A stretch of 46,496 nt of DNA from an uncultured Marinosulfonomonas sp. (GCA_947311455.1 CAMZKY010000123.1:1-46496); one strand, 5' to 3'; shown: positions 1-8,835, counted from the stretch's first letter. Translations and numbers: made by a program. The notes: generated from the letters alone by a model not told the origin.

Positions 1-103
1 CCATGCCGGACATCCCTGATTGAGTGTCAGCAACGGCTGCACTCGCAATAAGGGACCCCGAGCACAATATAGCTGTTAAAGCTGTTCTTACCGATTTCTT
101 CAT
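1..103 (-). CDS. Secreted protein, N-terminal fragment (cut by window edge)
   Basis: A reading frame starts with ATG at 101-103 on the minus strand and runs open to base 1, giving the first 34 residues of a longer protein. An AAGGAG ribosome binding site lies just upstream (about 110-116). The N-terminus MKKSVRTALTAILCSG followed by an alanine-rich stretch ending ASAAVA-D is a typical Sec signal peptide with cleavage near residue 25. The mature part is outside the window, so no function can be assigned. Confidence 0.7.
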   Translation of the reverse strand, partial: MKKSVRTALTAILCSGSLIASAAVADTQSGMSGM

Positions 104-209
104 GTGTTAGCTCCTTCTAATAGTTTGCATGCCAACGGCAGAATTGCCGTCAGACACGCCTTTCCCCGAGGTTCCCCGGAAACTGTTGGTGATTTGGGTA
201 TTGCGGGTT

Positions 210-503
210 TTATTCCCGATCGTGCCAACCGCGAATATCGTATGACCCCAGCATTCCGGGGTGGATAAACGGGTTGAACCACGCGCCTTGATCTTCCAAA
301 AATCTAAGGCTTGCAGGGTATGGCGGTGTAACGCCAGTCAGCGCCAAACCATACCATGCACCATCTTTTTTAAACTCAGAAATTACAGGCGCGTCAACTG
401 GGCGAACCGATGGCTCCACCCCTGCGATATGCTGGGAAAATGCTGGCGCCGTAACGCCGATCTGACCCACAACAAGCAGTGATACAAAAACGAAACGTCG
501 CAA
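210..503 (-). CDS. Small secreted protein of unknown function
   Basis: The minus-strand frame stays open up to 581, but I prefer the TTG at 501-503. It has a GGGGG ribosome-binding-like run about 8 nt upstream and gives a clean signal peptide (RRFVFVSLLVVGQIGVTAPAFS-Q). The mature part is about 75 residues, rich in Trp, Pro and Gly (motifs DGAWYGLALTGV, FLEDQGAWFNPF, IRGWHD). It looks like a conserved small periplasmic protein of Rhodobacterales, but I recognise no named domain. It lies in the same direction as the fragment at 1-103, with about 106 bp between them. A longer start at 581 is possible but would bury the signal peptide inside the protein. Confidence 0.55.
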   Translation of the reverse strand: MRRFVFVSLLVVGQIGVTAPAFSQHIAGVEPSVRPVDAPVISEFKKDGAWYGLALTGVTPPYPASLRFLEDQGAWFNPFIHPGMLGSYDIRGWHDRE

Positions 504-897
504 AATTTTACCCCCATCTTTTTCGTCTACAGAGCACAGACAGTGTGGAACCCCACACCCGCCGAACTTGAATGTCGGCACTATCTACATGCTCCATTAC
601 GACTCTTCTCTTATCATGGAAATTGGCGTAAAACATATTTTATTTAATGTTTATAATAAGTTAGGATGTTTTTAGAGGTTTGAATTTCTGACAAAATGTC
701 CGGTTTAAAAATCTATGTCTGGTTGTTCTTTGAAAATCAGGGGATTTCTGCATGACAATTTGGCGCAGGCTTGACACATTTGGTCAGTGTGGCAGATTGC
801 CGCACTTAAGCCGCGTCATTCCTGCGCTTGACCTTGGTTTCCAGAAGGAATTGATAGGTCTGGAAAACATAGGTTGAACATAAAAAGGAATATGAAA
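504..897. other. Intergenic region upstream of mrp
   Basis: This is AT-rich sequence between the small secreted protein and mrp. A TTGACA hexamer at about 770-775 could be a -35 box, but no convincing -10 box follows at the right distance. A 41-codon open frame (752-877) lies inside it and is treated as rejected. I see no repeats, tRNA or clear hairpin. Confidence 0.4.
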
Positions 898-1956
898 ATG
901 GCAGTCACACAGGGCATGATCGAGAAACTTCTTGCCAGTATTTCCCACCCCCGCACCGGACAAGATCTAATAACCGCCGATGTCATTCGCACGCTTTCTG
1001 TGGATCAGGGGCATGTCAAAATGGTTTTGGATGTAGAGGAGCAAGACGCCCAAGCTATGATACCGATTTCCGAACAAATCCAAACGCTGATCAACGCTGT
1101 AGAGGGCGTCACAGAGGTTTCGGTTCTGCTCACCGCCGAGCGCAAAAGCGACGCGCCGCCTAATTTGAAACCCAATCAAGGATTCGCCCCGCCCGAACAC
1201 ATCGAAGGCGTGAAAACCATCGTCGCCGTGGCCTCGGGCAAAGGCGGCGTTGGCAAATCCACGGTGTCGGCTAATCTGGCGCTGGCGCTGGCAAAATCAG
1301 GTTTAAAGGTTGGACTGCTGGATGCCGATATTTATGGGCCGTCGCAGCCCAAATTAATGGGAAGCAATGGCCGCCCCGTAGCGTTCAATGATCAACTGAT
1401 CCCGATTGCCGCGCACGGGATCAAGGTGATGTCGGTGGGGTTCTTGATGGAAGAGAACCGTGCACTGGTTTGGCGCGGGCCAATCCTTGCCAACGCCATT
1501 CAACAGATGTTGCACGAGGTGGCGTGGGCACCGCTTGACGTTCTGGTGATTGACCTGCCGCCGGGCACAGGCGACGTGCAAATCACCCTAACGCAAAAAA
1601 CGCCTGTTACCGGCGCGATCATCGTCACCACCCCGCAAGACGTGGCACTAATTGATGCGCGCCGCGCCATGGATATGTTCGAACAAACCGGAACGCCGTT
1701 GCTGGGGCTGGTGGAAAATATGTCAACCCACATCTGCACCCATTGTGGCGAAGAAGACGATGTATTTGGCCACGGCGGCGGCGAGGCGGAGGCCAAAGCT
1801 CATGGTATTCCGTTTCTGGGGGCGCTTCCGTTAACGCGGGTTCTGCGCGAAACATCCGATCAAGGCACACCGATTGTGGTGGCCTTTCCCGAAAGTGCCG
1901 AGGCGATACGTTTTGTTGAAATCGCCGATAAGCTGGCAAAGGTTTTGAAGATATAA
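898..1956 (+). CDS. mrp: Mrp/ApbC (NBP35-type) iron-sulfur cluster carrier ATPase
   Basis: This is a cytoplasmic P-loop ATPase that carries or inserts iron-sulfur clusters into target apoproteins. The protein has 352 residues. An N-terminal DUF59/MIP18-like domain covers about residues 1-85. The deviant Walker A GKGGVGKST is at about 114-122, the Walker B-like VIDLPPGTGD near 217, and the CTHC pair that binds a bridging cluster at about 280-283. I chose ATG at 898 because AAGGAA (885-890) sits 7 nt upstream; an in-frame TTG at 874 and ATG at 892 are worse placed. It stands alone, with opposite-strand genes on both sides. Length and motifs are normal for the family. Confidence 0.93.
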   Translation: MAVTQGMIEKLLASISHPRTGQDLITADVIRTLSVDQGHVKMVLDVEEQDAQAMIPISEQIQTLINAVEGVTEVSVLLTAERKSDAPPNLKPNQGFAPPEHIEGVKTIVAVASGKGGVGKSTVSANLALALAKSGLKVGLLDADIYGPSQPKLMGSNGRPVAFNDQLIPIAAHGIKVMSVGFLMEENRALVWRGPILANAIQQMLHEVAWAPLDVLVIDLPPGTGDVQITLTQKTPVTGAIIVTTPQDVALIDARRAMDMFEQTGTPLLGLVENMSTHICTHCGEEDDVFGHGGGEAEAKAHGIPFLGALPLTRVLRETSDQGTPIVVAFPESAEAIRFVEIADKLAKVLKI

Positions 1957-1974
1957 CCGCCGCTAAATCGGGTT

Positions 1975-1998
1975 GGCAGGCTACTGGTATGCCTGCCG
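1975..1998 (+). terminator. Possible hairpin after mrp
   Basis: GGCAGGC and GCCTGCC flank a 9-nt loop about 18 bp after the mrp stop codon. There is no T-run, so an intrinsic terminator is only possible. Confidence 0.3.
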
Positions 1999-2044
1999 CA
2001 ACGATTCCACGATTCCGGAATTCTGGTTCTTTTATATCAATCTA

Positions 2045-2254
2045 TTAACCCGCGCATTTACCGCACCGTTCGCGCTGTTGGCCTGCCGAATCAAGGAAAT
2101 GTGCCATATGTTTGCAATACTCGGGAATTGGCGAGAACCAGTCAGGCGCATCCACATTAAACTGACAGCTCAGCGTATTACCCACCACAACCGAAGGCTT
2201 GCCGCGATACTTGCCAGGACGCCGTTTATAGACAATCTGGGCTTTGATATCCAA
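2045..2254 (-). CDS. Small hypothetical protein or remnant of one
   Basis: This is a 69-residue minus-strand frame with protein-like composition: a basic N-terminal part (VYKRRPGKYRGKPSVVV), then a stretch with Trp, Pro, Cys and His ending CGKCAG. The only start in frame is a TTG at 2254 with no clear ribosome binding site. The same frame keeps reading sensibly upstream (…ISATLDIK preceded by IDSLAQN) until a TAA. Codons before that stop again look protein-like (WIKSCDDHSW). It may therefore be the 3' part of a decayed gene or a real short gene. No family recognised. Confidence 0.3.
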   Translation of the reverse strand: MDIKAQIVYKRRPGKYRGKPSVVVGNTLSCQFNVDAPDWFSPIPEYCKHMAHFLDSAGQQRERCGKCAG

Positions 2255-2388
2255 GGTGGCCGAGATGTTTTGCGCAAGGCTATCTATTTACCAGCTGTGG
2301 TCGTCACACGATTTAATCCAGATATGAAAATGAAATATCAGGAATTGATTGCCAACGGGAAATGCGGGGAAAATGCGCGGTTAACAAA

Positions 2389-3918
2389 TTAAAATTCGCG
2401 CCCTACCCAATAGCCGATAATCATGAGGATAACCCCGAAAGAGGCTTTAATAACCGCGGCTTTACGGCTTGGTCGAGCACATTTTGGGGAGGTTGCGACA
2501 CGTTTCGTAAGTGCCACCTCCGCCATCGCGGGCAAATGCGGCCCAAACTTTGATAAAATCCGCATGGTTTTCACCAGATCTTTCATCATTGCCTTAGGGC
2601 CAAGGGCGTTTTTGATATAGTCGCCAACCACCGGATGCGCCACTTCCCAGATATTGATTTGCGGGTTTAATGACCGCGCCACGCCTTCAACAACCACCAT
2701 GGTGCGTTGCAACAGGATCAGCTCGGTTCTGGTTTCCATGCCGAATCTTTCCGTCACTTCAAACAGGTAGCTAAACAATTTCCCCATTGATATTTGCGAG
2801 GCGTCCATGCCGAAAATCGGCTCGCCCACTGCGCGTAATGCCTGCGCAAATTCTGCCACATCACGATCAGCCGGCACATATCCCGCCTCAAAATGCACAT
2901 CAGCCACGCGGCGGTAATCACGTTGGATAAAGCCGATCAGAATTTCGGCGTAAACGCGGCGAGTATATTCATCAATCCGCCCCATGATCCCAAAATCATA
3001 GGCAATGATATCGCCATTTGCGGCAACCTTCAGATTGCCTTGATGCATATCAGCGTGAAAATATCCGTCGCGCAAGGCGTGGCTAAGGAATAGTTGTAAA
3101 ACCCGCTCGCCCAAAATGGTGCGGTTATGCCCAGCTGCGTCCAGCGCGTCATTATCGCCGAGAGGTAGCCCGTCGGCCCAACCCATTGTCATCACACGTT
3201 TGGCCGAATATTCCCATTTGGCTTCGGGTACTTGAAAGCCTGCATCATCTTTGGTGGTTTGGCCAAATTCAGAACAGGCCGAAGCTTCGCTGCGCAGATC
3301 TAGTTCGTGCGCAACCACCCCGTCGAAATGTTCAATTACATCATACGGGCGCAAGCGGCGCGAGGCTGGTGAAAAGAATTCAATTACCCCCGCCGCAAAA
3401 TAAAAGGCGTCGATATCCTTGCGGAAATCCTTTTCGATCTCCGGGCGCAAGACCTTAACCGCAACTTCTTCGCCGGTATCGCGCAATACCGCATGGTGCA
3501 CCTGTGCAATAGACGCCGCCGCAACGGGTTCGCTGAATTCGCTAAAAATTTCCTCAATCGGTCTGTCCAGTTCCTCCTCAACACTGGCTTTGGCCAATTC
3601 GATCGAAAACGGCGGCAGTTTATCCTGCAAAACCCGTAGCTGCGCGGCCAGCTTATCGCCCACCATATCAGGACGGGTCGATAGCACCTGACCGAATTTG
3701 ATATAGGCAGGGCCAAGCGCCTGTAGGGCGCGGGTTTCAGGGGGCAACGCCGGATCACCCTTTAACCCCAGCCATTTAAACGGCCAACCCAGCACCCGTG
3801 CTGTAATGCGCAAAGGCAGCGGCGCATCCATCGCCTCAAGCACGAGTTTAAGCGCGCCGGTACGTTCAAACGTGGCCGCAGTGCGCACCAATCGCCAGAT
3901 ATTATGAGGGCCGCGCAT
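2389..3918 (-). CDS. ubiB: UbiB / ADCK-type atypical kinase of ubiquinone biosynthesis
   Basis: This 509-residue membrane-anchored UbiB-family protein is an atypical protein-kinase-like ATPase needed for ubiquinone synthesis, probably by making lipid precursors available to the biosynthetic complex. The family's KxGQ motif is at residues 74-77 (KFGQVLSTRPD). The alanine-rich loop AAASIAQVH that replaces the normal P-loop is near 133, the catalytic HADMHQGN is near 285, and the metal-binding DFG is near 305. The hydrophobic C-terminus (VILMIIGYWVG) is the usual membrane anchor. It lies 3 bp downstream of ubiE on the same strand, as in many alphaproteobacteria, so the two are cotranscribed. Any effect of the ubiE stop codon on this operon would reach ubiB. 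Confidence 0.95.
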   Translation of the reverse strand: MRGPHNIWRLVRTAATFERTGALKLVLEAMDAPLPLRITARVLGWPFKWLGLKGDPALPPETRALQALGPAYIKFGQVLSTRPDMVGDKLAAQLRVLQDKLPPFSIELAKASVEEELDRPIEEIFSEFSEPVAAASIAQVHHAVLRDTGEEVAVKVLRPEIEKDFRKDIDAFYFAAGVIEFFSPASRRLRPYDVIEHFDGVVAHELDLRSEASACSEFGQTTKDDAGFQVPEAKWEYSAKRVMTMGWADGLPLGDNDALDAAGHNRTILGERVLQLFLSHALRDGYFHADMHQGNLKVAANGDIIAYDFGIMGRIDEYTRRVYAEILIGFIQRDYRRVADVHFEAGYVPADRDVAEFAQALRAVGEPIFGMDASQISMGKLFSYLFEVTERFGMETRTELILLQRTMVVVEGVARSLNPQINIWEVAHPVVGDYIKNALGPKAMMKDLVKTMRILSKFGPHLPAMAEVALTKRVATSPKCARPSRKAAVIKASFGVILMIIGYWVGREF

Positions 3919-3921
3919 CTG

Positions 3922-4674
3922 CTAAATTTTCCAACCAGAATGCAGGGCAGCAATGCCCATAGACAAGTTGCGATATTTTGCATTGGCAAACCCGGCATCA
4001 CAGATCATCTGCAAAAATGTTTCCTGATCCGGAAACTTGCGAATTGATTCCACAAGGTATTGATAAGAATCCGCGTCATTGGCGATCAGCTTGCCCAGTT
4101 TCGGGATCACATTAAACGAATACAAATCATAGGCTTTTTGCATCATATCATTGGGGATTTGGCTAAACTCAAGCACCATTAAACGCCCCCCCGGGCGCAG
4201 CACACGGTGGGCCTCGCTTAATGCGTCGGCAATGCGGGTCACGTTTCTAATGCCAAAGGAAATGGTGTAAACATCAAAGGTGTTGTCTTTGAACGGCAGC
4301 GCCATCGCATCCCCGACAACCCAATTCAGGCTTTCGGCCATTTTGCCAGCTTCGGCGCGTTTCGCCCCCTCGATCAACATCGGTTCGGTTAGATCCAGAA
4401 CCGTGGCATGCCCTGCGCCAGCACGTTTTAAAAACCGAAACGAAATATCACCCGTACCGCCAGCAACATCCAGCAGTTTTTGCCCCGCCCGCGGCGCAAG
4501 CCAATCCATCATCGCGTCTTTCCAAATCCGATGAATGCCCATCGACATGGCGTCATTCATCACGTCGTATTAGCTGGCCACATTGGAAAAAACCCCGTGA
4601 ACCATGCCCGCCTTGTCGTCTTCGGCGACGGTTTTAAAACCAAAATGGGTGGTGCGTTCTGATGTGTTGCTCAT
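3922..4674 (-). pseudogene. ubiE: ubiE (ubiquinone/menaquinone C-methyltransferase) interrupted by an in-frame TAA
   Basis: UbiE is the SAM-dependent C-methyltransferase of ubiquinone and menaquinone synthesis. Reading from ATG at 4674 gives the correct family N-terminus (THFGFKTV, then [14 protein letters not shown]), then TAA at 4570-4572. The same frame continues at once with [20 protein letters not shown] and the rest of the family, including the SAM motif [10 protein letters not shown], to the stop at 3922. The whole span is 250 residues plus stop, the normal length. UbiE proteins usually have Lys in this place (SKYDVMND), so one A-to-T change from AAA would explain the stop. Restart at the GTG (4563) or ATG (4560) just after would give a 212-213-residue protein without the N-terminal 35-37 residues. 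It could be a true mutation, a sequencing or assembly error, or a minority allele. Confidence 0.85.
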
Positions 4675-4747
4675 TGGCTTGTCTTCCTTGATACTGACGC
4701 CTCTTATAAACGCCCTGTCGCGCGTTACAATGAAAGGTAGCACCATC
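4675..4747. promoter_or_regulatory. Divergent ubiE / mutM promoter region
   Basis: These 73 bp between the divergent ubiE and mutM starts must hold both promoters. I could not pick out clear -35/-10 pairs. A GAAAGG sequence (about 4733-4738) serves as ribosome binding site for mutM. Confidence 0.4.
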
Positions 4748-5581
4748 ATGCCAGAATTACCCGAGGTCGAGACAGTCCGTCGCGGTTTGTTGCCCGTGAT
4801 GGAGGGAAAAATGATCGTTGCAGCTGACGTGCGCCGCCCAGATTTACGTTGGCCGTTTCCTGAAAACATGGCAGCACGCCTAACAGGGAAAACCATTACA
4901 CAACTGCGCAGGCGGTCAAAATACATATTGGCGGATTTATCGTCCGGTGAAACCTTGCTGATTCATCTGGGGATGTCGGGAAAAATGACGATTTCCTTAG
5001 GGCCGAATCACCCCGAAACTCTGAAACACGATCATGTTGTGTTTGACATGCAAGGCGGCGCGCGCGTGGCGTTTAACGATGCACGCCGTTTCGGGGCGAT
5101 GGATTTATGTGCAACCGATCAGATCAACGATCACAAGCTTATCGCCAGTATCGGGCCAGAACCTTTGGGAAATGTGTTTCATGACGAGTATCTGATTGCG
5201 CGGTTCAAAGGTAAAAAAATGCCGATCAAAACCGCGCTGTTGGATCAACGCATCGTGGCGGGGCTTGGTAATATTTATGTGTGCGAAGTGCTGCTGCGCA
5301 ACAAAACCAACCCCACGCAACCGACAGGCCAAATCAAACCCGCAAAGATTCGCCAAATGGTGCCAATTATCCGTGATGTTTTGAATGAGGCAATCGAGGC
5401 TGGCGGTTCATCGTTAAAAGATTATCGCCAAACCGACGGCGAACTGGGATATTTTCAACACAGTTTTAAGGCCTATGGGCGCGAGGGTGAACCGTGTTTA
5501 ACCGATGGATGTAAAGGGAAAATCACCCGAATCACCCAATCCGGAAGGTCAACTTTTTACTGCCCGCAATGCCAAAGATAG
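4748..5581 (+). CDS. mutM: Formamidopyrimidine-DNA glycosylase (Fpg/MutM)
   Basis: This base-excision repair enzyme removes 8-oxoguanine and formamidopyrimidines and nicks the abasic site. The protein has 277 residues. It starts [10 protein letters not shown], so after Met removal the catalytic Pro (residue 2) and Glu (residue 3) are in place. The C-terminal zinc finger has two CX(2-4)C pairs (CLTDGC and CPQC, residues about 250-277). I chose ATG at 4748 because the N-terminal proline must follow Met. The frame is open further upstream, but that part overlaps ubiE antisense. It is divergent from ubiE and followed by an enoyl-CoA hydratase, an order common in Rhodobacterales ahead of rpsT and dnaA. 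Confidence 0.96.
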   Translation: MPELPEVETVRRGLLPVMEGKMIVAADVRRPDLRWPFPENMAARLTGKTITQLRRRSKYILADLSSGETLLIHLGMSGKMTISLGPNHPETLKHDHVVFDMQGGARVAFNDARRFGAMDLCATDQINDHKLIASIGPEPLGNVFHDEYLIARFKGKKMPIKTALLDQRIVAGLGNIYVCEVLLRNKTNPTQPTGQIKPAKIRQMVPIIRDVLNEAIEAGGSSLKDYRQTDGELGYFQHSFKAYGREGEPCLTDGCKGKITRITQSGRSTFYCPQCQR

Positions 5582-5643
5582 CTTGAACACCCGCGAATAG
5601 ATGTTAAGGATTTTGGTCAACCGAAGCAACACGGCAAATACAC

Positions 5644-6420
5644 ATGGCTTACGAAACTATCATTGTTGATATCGACGACCACGTCGCACTTATCAAACTA
5701 AACCGCCCCGACGCTCTAAATGCGTTAAACAGCCAGATGCTGGTCGAGCTGGCAGACGCCTTAAAATCCATCGAAGCCAACAAAAAAGTGCGCTGCACAG
5801 TTTTGACCGGATCGGAAAAAGCATTTGCTGCTGGCGCGGATATCAAGGAAATGTCGGAAAAATCATTTGTCGATATGTTTATGACAGATTTCTTTGGCCC
5901 CGAAACCGAACAGCTTTTGAAAGCGCGCAAGCCTATCATTGCGGCAGTGTCAGGTTATGCCCTTGGTGGCGGCTGTGAATTGGCGATGATGTGCGATTTC
6001 ATCCTGTGTTCCGACACTGCAAAATTTGGCCAACCCGAAGTTAATCTTGGCGTAATCGCCGGCATCGGCGGAAGCCAGCGCCTAACGCGGTTTGTTGGAA
6101 AATCCAAAGCCATGGAAATGAACCTGACTGGCCGCTTTATGGATGCAGAAGAAGCCGAGCGCTCAGGATTGGTCAGCCGAATCATCCCCGCTAAAAAGCT
6201 GGTTGAGGAAGCATTGTGCACAGCAGGTAAAATTGCCGAGAAATCCATGCTGACAACAATGGCTGTCAAAGAGGCGGTGAATCGATCATATGAAACCACC
6301 CTGCGCGAGGGCTTGTTATTTGAACGCCGCCTATTCCATTCGCTGTTTGCAACCGAAGATCAATCTGAAGGCATGAACGCCTTTATGGAAAAACGCGAGG
6401 CACAGTTTCGCGGAAAATAA
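5644..6420 (+). CDS. Enoyl-CoA hydratase (crotonase family)
   Basis: This 258-residue cytoplasmic crotonase probably hydrates short-chain trans-2-enoyl-CoA in fatty-acid or phenylacetate-type beta-oxidation. The CoA oxyanion-hole motif [10 protein letters not shown] is at about residues 61-70. The two catalytic glutamates are E112 (GGGCELAM) and E132 ([13 protein letters not shown]), 20 residues apart as in the classical mitochondrial enzyme. Length is normal. It lies 62 bp after mutM in the same direction and has no Shine-Dalgarno sequence that I can see before ATG 5644. The exact substrate cannot be read from sequence; FadB1x or PaaF-like are both possible. Confidence 0.9.
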   Translation: MAYETIIVDIDDHVALIKLNRPDALNALNSQMLVELADALKSIEANKKVRCTVLTGSEKAFAAGADIKEMSEKSFVDMFMTDFFGPETEQLLKARKPIIAAVSGYALGGGCELAMMCDFILCSDTAKFGQPEVNLGVIAGIGGSQRLTRFVGKSKAMEMNLTGRFMDAEEAERSGLVSRIIPAKKLVEEALCTAGKIAEKSMLTTMAVKEAVNRSYETTLREGLLFERRLFHSLFATEDQSEGMNAFMEKREAQFRGK

Positions 6421-6432
6421 TTCGCATCACTT

Positions 6433-6461
6433 TTGTCTTTCAATCCGGCTGATTCTACACT
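6433..6461 (+). promoter_or_regulatory. Probable sigma-70 promoter of rpsT
   Basis: TTGTCT (6433-6438) and TACACT (6456-6461) are 17 bp apart and each match the consensus at four of six positions. Transcription would start near 6468, giving a leader of about 110 nt before rpsT. The leader contains a small CCGG-ACGA-CCGG hairpin and two copies of GCTCTTTT, which might matter for autoregulation by S20. Confidence 0.5.
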
Positions 6462-6581
6462 ATAGGCCACCCTACATGCGTGTGAGGCCCGCTCTTTTGG
6501 CCGGACGACCGGTATATAAACCCGGACGGGGCTCTTTTGCGCAACAGAAATTGTAACTGACCCCTGAAAGGGAACCGCACC

Positions 6582-6845
6582 ATGGCAAATTCGCCCCAAG
6601 CAAAAAAACGCGCCCGTCAAAACGAGCGTCGCTTTCAAGTAAACAAAGCCCGCCGCTCACGCGTTCGCACTTATTTGCGTAAAGTAGAAGAAGCCATCGA
6701 ATCCGGCGACGCAGCTGCGTCCAAAGCCGCTCTTCAGGCGCTTCAGCCTGAACTGATGCGCGGTGTATCCCGCGGTATTTTTCACAAAAACACTGTGGCG
6801 CGTAAAATGTCACGTTTGTCCAAACGCGTTAAAGCACTGGGCTAA
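6582..6845 (+). CDS. rpsT: 30S ribosomal protein S20
   Basis: This 87-residue, strongly basic helical protein of the small subunit binds 16S rRNA early in assembly. The N-terminus [17 protein letters not shown] and C-terminal [13 protein letters not shown] are typical of the family. GAAAGGGA lies about 10 nt before ATG 6582. It is followed by a good intrinsic terminator and stands just upstream of dnaA, the usual place in Rhodobacterales. Confidence 0.97.
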   Translation: MANSPQAKKRARQNERRFQVNKARRSRVRTYLRKVEEAIESGDAAASKAALQALQPELMRGVSRGIFHKNTVARKMSRLSKRVKALG

Positions 6846-6869
6846 AACCTACACGACTCATTCGAATTC

Positions 6870-6906
6870 AAAGGGCGCAAACGGTGGTTTGCGTCCTTTT
6901 GTCATT
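6870..6906 (+). terminator. Rho-independent terminator after rpsT
   Basis: The arms AAAGGGCGCAAAC and GTTTGCGTCCTTT around a GGTG loop form a stem of about 12 base pairs (one mismatch), 24 bp after the rpsT stop, followed by TTTTGTCATTTT. Confidence 0.85.
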
Positions 6907-7372
6907 TTGCTATTTTTTTTGGGAATCTGATCAAAAAACCACAAAAATCTGATTCTCGTAGATTCGTTTTGACTAATTTAGAGTCAACAAAGAAGATCAG
7001 TTGCAAGGCCCGCGCAACGCTTGCTAACTTACCCAAGCGATTCACATCGTTTGGGGGGACATACACCAAGCATGATCAAGAAAGACGCTTTTGAAACCGG
7101 CGGAATATTCATGATTATGCTAGGCTGATGTTCAGAATAATGGGGCCTGTATGCCCATGCTTCTGTTCAGAAGATGCGAAGCTGTTGGGACAGCTACAGC
7201 AGTGGAATGTCTTTAATCGTTTAATATCAAGAAAGCGGCAGTGTTGGCCGCTCATGGATGTTTTGCACCCAAATGAGGGCGGTGTGGGAATTATTAATGG
7301 ATTATATGGATTTGGTGTGGGGCACTATTTTCGTAATAATCAATGCGCGTAGCGCTGAAATGAGACACGAGA
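6907..7372 (+). other. Origin-like region upstream of dnaA with clustered GANTC sites
   Basis: This 466-bp region has no convincing gene; a short plus-strand frame at 7128-7352 is not protein-like. Its left part is AT-rich (T and A runs at 6911-6950) and contains five GANTC sites within 121 bp: 6923-6927, 6951-6955, 6961-6965, 6981-6985 and 7039-7043. GANTC is the target of the alphaproteobacterial cell-cycle methyltransferase CcrM, and such sites are frequent near replication origins and the dnaA promoter. I see no perfect DnaA box; CGATTCACA at 7038-7046 matches TTATNCACA partly. A hairpin AGCTGT-TGGG-ACAGCT lies near 7180-7195. It may be oriC, the dnaA control region, or both. Confidence 0.45.
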
Positions 7373-8722
7373 ATGACAAACGAGATTTGGGGACAAGTTC
7401 AAAAACAGATCGAAGAAACTGTTGGGAAGAACAATTACACAACTTGGATTGCGCCACTTACATTTTCTAAAATCGATGCGGGAATTGCCACATTCCACGT
7501 TCCGACACAGTTTTTTGGAAATTGGGTTCAGCGAAATTATGGTGAAACCATCCATGCGCGCCTATCCACAGTCGACCCGTCCATATCGAGAGTAGAGTTT
7601 GTTGTCGTAAAACCGACTGCGCCCGCCATGTCAGGCCGTGGTGCACAATCAAACCGAACCTCGGTGGTTAAGTCCAAAGAATTGCCCGGCGCCGCAATTG
7701 ATTCCAGATTTACCTTCGAAAGCTTTGTGGTTGGAAAGCCGAATGAACTGGCGCACGCTGCTGCAAAACGCGTAGGCGAAGGCGGGCCCGTAACATTTAA
7801 TCCGCTTTTCCTATATGGCGGTGTCGGCTTGGGCAAAACGCACCTGATGCACGCCATCGCGCACGAGCTGAAAAACAGCAGTCCCGATCTGAATGTAGTT
7901 TATCTGTCAGCCGAACAATTCATGTATCGTTTCGTGCAGGCCCTGCGCGAACGAAAAATGATGGATTTCAAAGAATTGTTCCGGTCTGTTGATGTACTAA
8001 TGGTGGATGACGTACAGTTTATCGCCGGCAAAGAAAGCACCCAGGAAGAATTTTTTCATACCTTCAACGCATTGGTAGATCAGGGTAAGCAAATCATTAT
8101 TTCCGGCGATACATCCCCCGGTGAAATCAAAGGGCTGGATGACAGGATCAAATCGCGCTTGCAGTGCGGGTTGGTCGTTGATCTTCACCCTACAGACTAC
8201 GAATTGCGACTTGGGATATTACAACAAAAAGTCGAACAATATCGCGGCGAATATGCCGCGTTGGTAATCGACGATGGCGTGCTTGAATTCCTTGCGCTGC
8301 GCATTTCGACAAATGTGCGCGTGTTGGAAGGTGCCTTAACCCGCCTATTTGCGTTTGCGTCCCTTGTCGGACGTGAAATCACAATGGAGTTGGCCAAGGA
8401 TTGCCTGGCCGATATTTTACGCGCATCGGATCGCAAAATCACCATCGAAGAAATTCAGCGCAAGGTCAGCGAGCATTACAATATTCGCTTTAGTGAAATG
8501 GTTGGCCCACGTCGCCACCGTACGATTGCGCGCCCGCGTCAGGTTGCTATGTACTTATCTAAACACATGACCTCTCGCTCTCTTCCAGAGATCGGGCGTC
8601 GGTTTGGTGGACGCGATCATACCACCGTCATGCACGGCGTTCGCAAAATCGAAGAGCTTAAAGCAATAGATAACCAGATTTTCGAAGATTTGGAGCTTTT
8701 ACGCCGTACACTTGAGGCATAA
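7373..8722 (+). CDS. dnaA: Chromosomal replication initiator DnaA
   Basis: This 449-residue AAA+ initiator binds DnaA boxes and melts the origin. Domain I (about 1-80) interacts with other replication proteins, and the short domain II linker (about 85-110) is polar. The Walker A GGVGLGKT is at residues 149-156 and Walker B VLMVDDVQF near 205. Domain IV at the C-terminus carries the DnaA signature GGRDHTTVMHGVRKI. Start ATG 7373 has only a weak ribosome binding site (ACGAGA). dnaN follows after 113 bp. Expression is probably tied to methylation of the GANTC sites upstream, by analogy with Caulobacter. Confidence 0.98.
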   Translation: MTNEIWGQVQKQIEETVGKNNYTTWIAPLTFSKIDAGIATFHVPTQFFGNWVQRNYGETIHARLSTVDPSISRVEFVVVKPTAPAMSGRGAQSNRTSVVKSKELPGAAIDSRFTFESFVVGKPNELAHAAAKRVGEGGPVTFNPLFLYGGVGLGKTHLMHAIAHELKNSSPDLNVVYLSAEQFMYRFVQALRERKMMDFKELFRSVDVLMVDDVQFIAGKESTQEEFFHTFNALVDQGKQIIISGDTSPGEIKGLDDRIKSRLQCGLVVDLHPTDYELRLGILQQKVEQYRGEYAALVIDDGVLEFLALRISTNVRVLEGALTRLFAFASLVGREITMELAKDCLADILRASDRKITIEEIQRKVSEHYNIRFSEMVGPRRHRTIARPRQVAMYLSKHMTSRSLPEIGRRFGGRDHTTVMHGVRKIEELKAIDNQIFEDLELLRRTLEA

Positions 8723-8835
8723 TTACCTCTAAACCCTTGACGACCACCTGATAACGTCGGACATTCCAAAAAAGACTTGAGCGGAACGTGAAATCGTATA
8801 ATTTCGACGCCCCGACACCTGTAGGAGCAATGGGT

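Larger units (their letters stand above)
1957..2388. other. Region between mrp and ubiB with no secure gene
   Basis: This is 432 bp between the convergent mrp and ubiB genes. Besides the hairpin near 1975 it holds one protein-like minus-strand frame (2045-2254, listed separately) and a plus-strand open frame that looks like its shadow. Nothing else was recognised. Confidence 0.4.

Noticed and set aside
752-877. 41-codon plus-strand frame (MTIWRRLDTFGQ...) before mrp
   Set aside because: It contains a -35-like TTGACA, has only a GGGG run far from its ATG, and has no recognisable features; length is within chance for this region.
1973-2392. 139-codon open plus-strand frame after mrp
   Set aside because: It starts inside the mrp hairpin and lies opposite a more protein-like minus-strand frame; composition does not look like a real protein.
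7038-7046. CGATTCACA as a DnaA box
   Set aside because: Two mismatches to the consensus and no second box in correct arrangement; kept only as a remark in the origin-like region.
7128-7352. 74-codon frame in the region before dnaA
   Set aside because: No signal, domain or good start; lies in a region better explained as regulatory or origin DNA.
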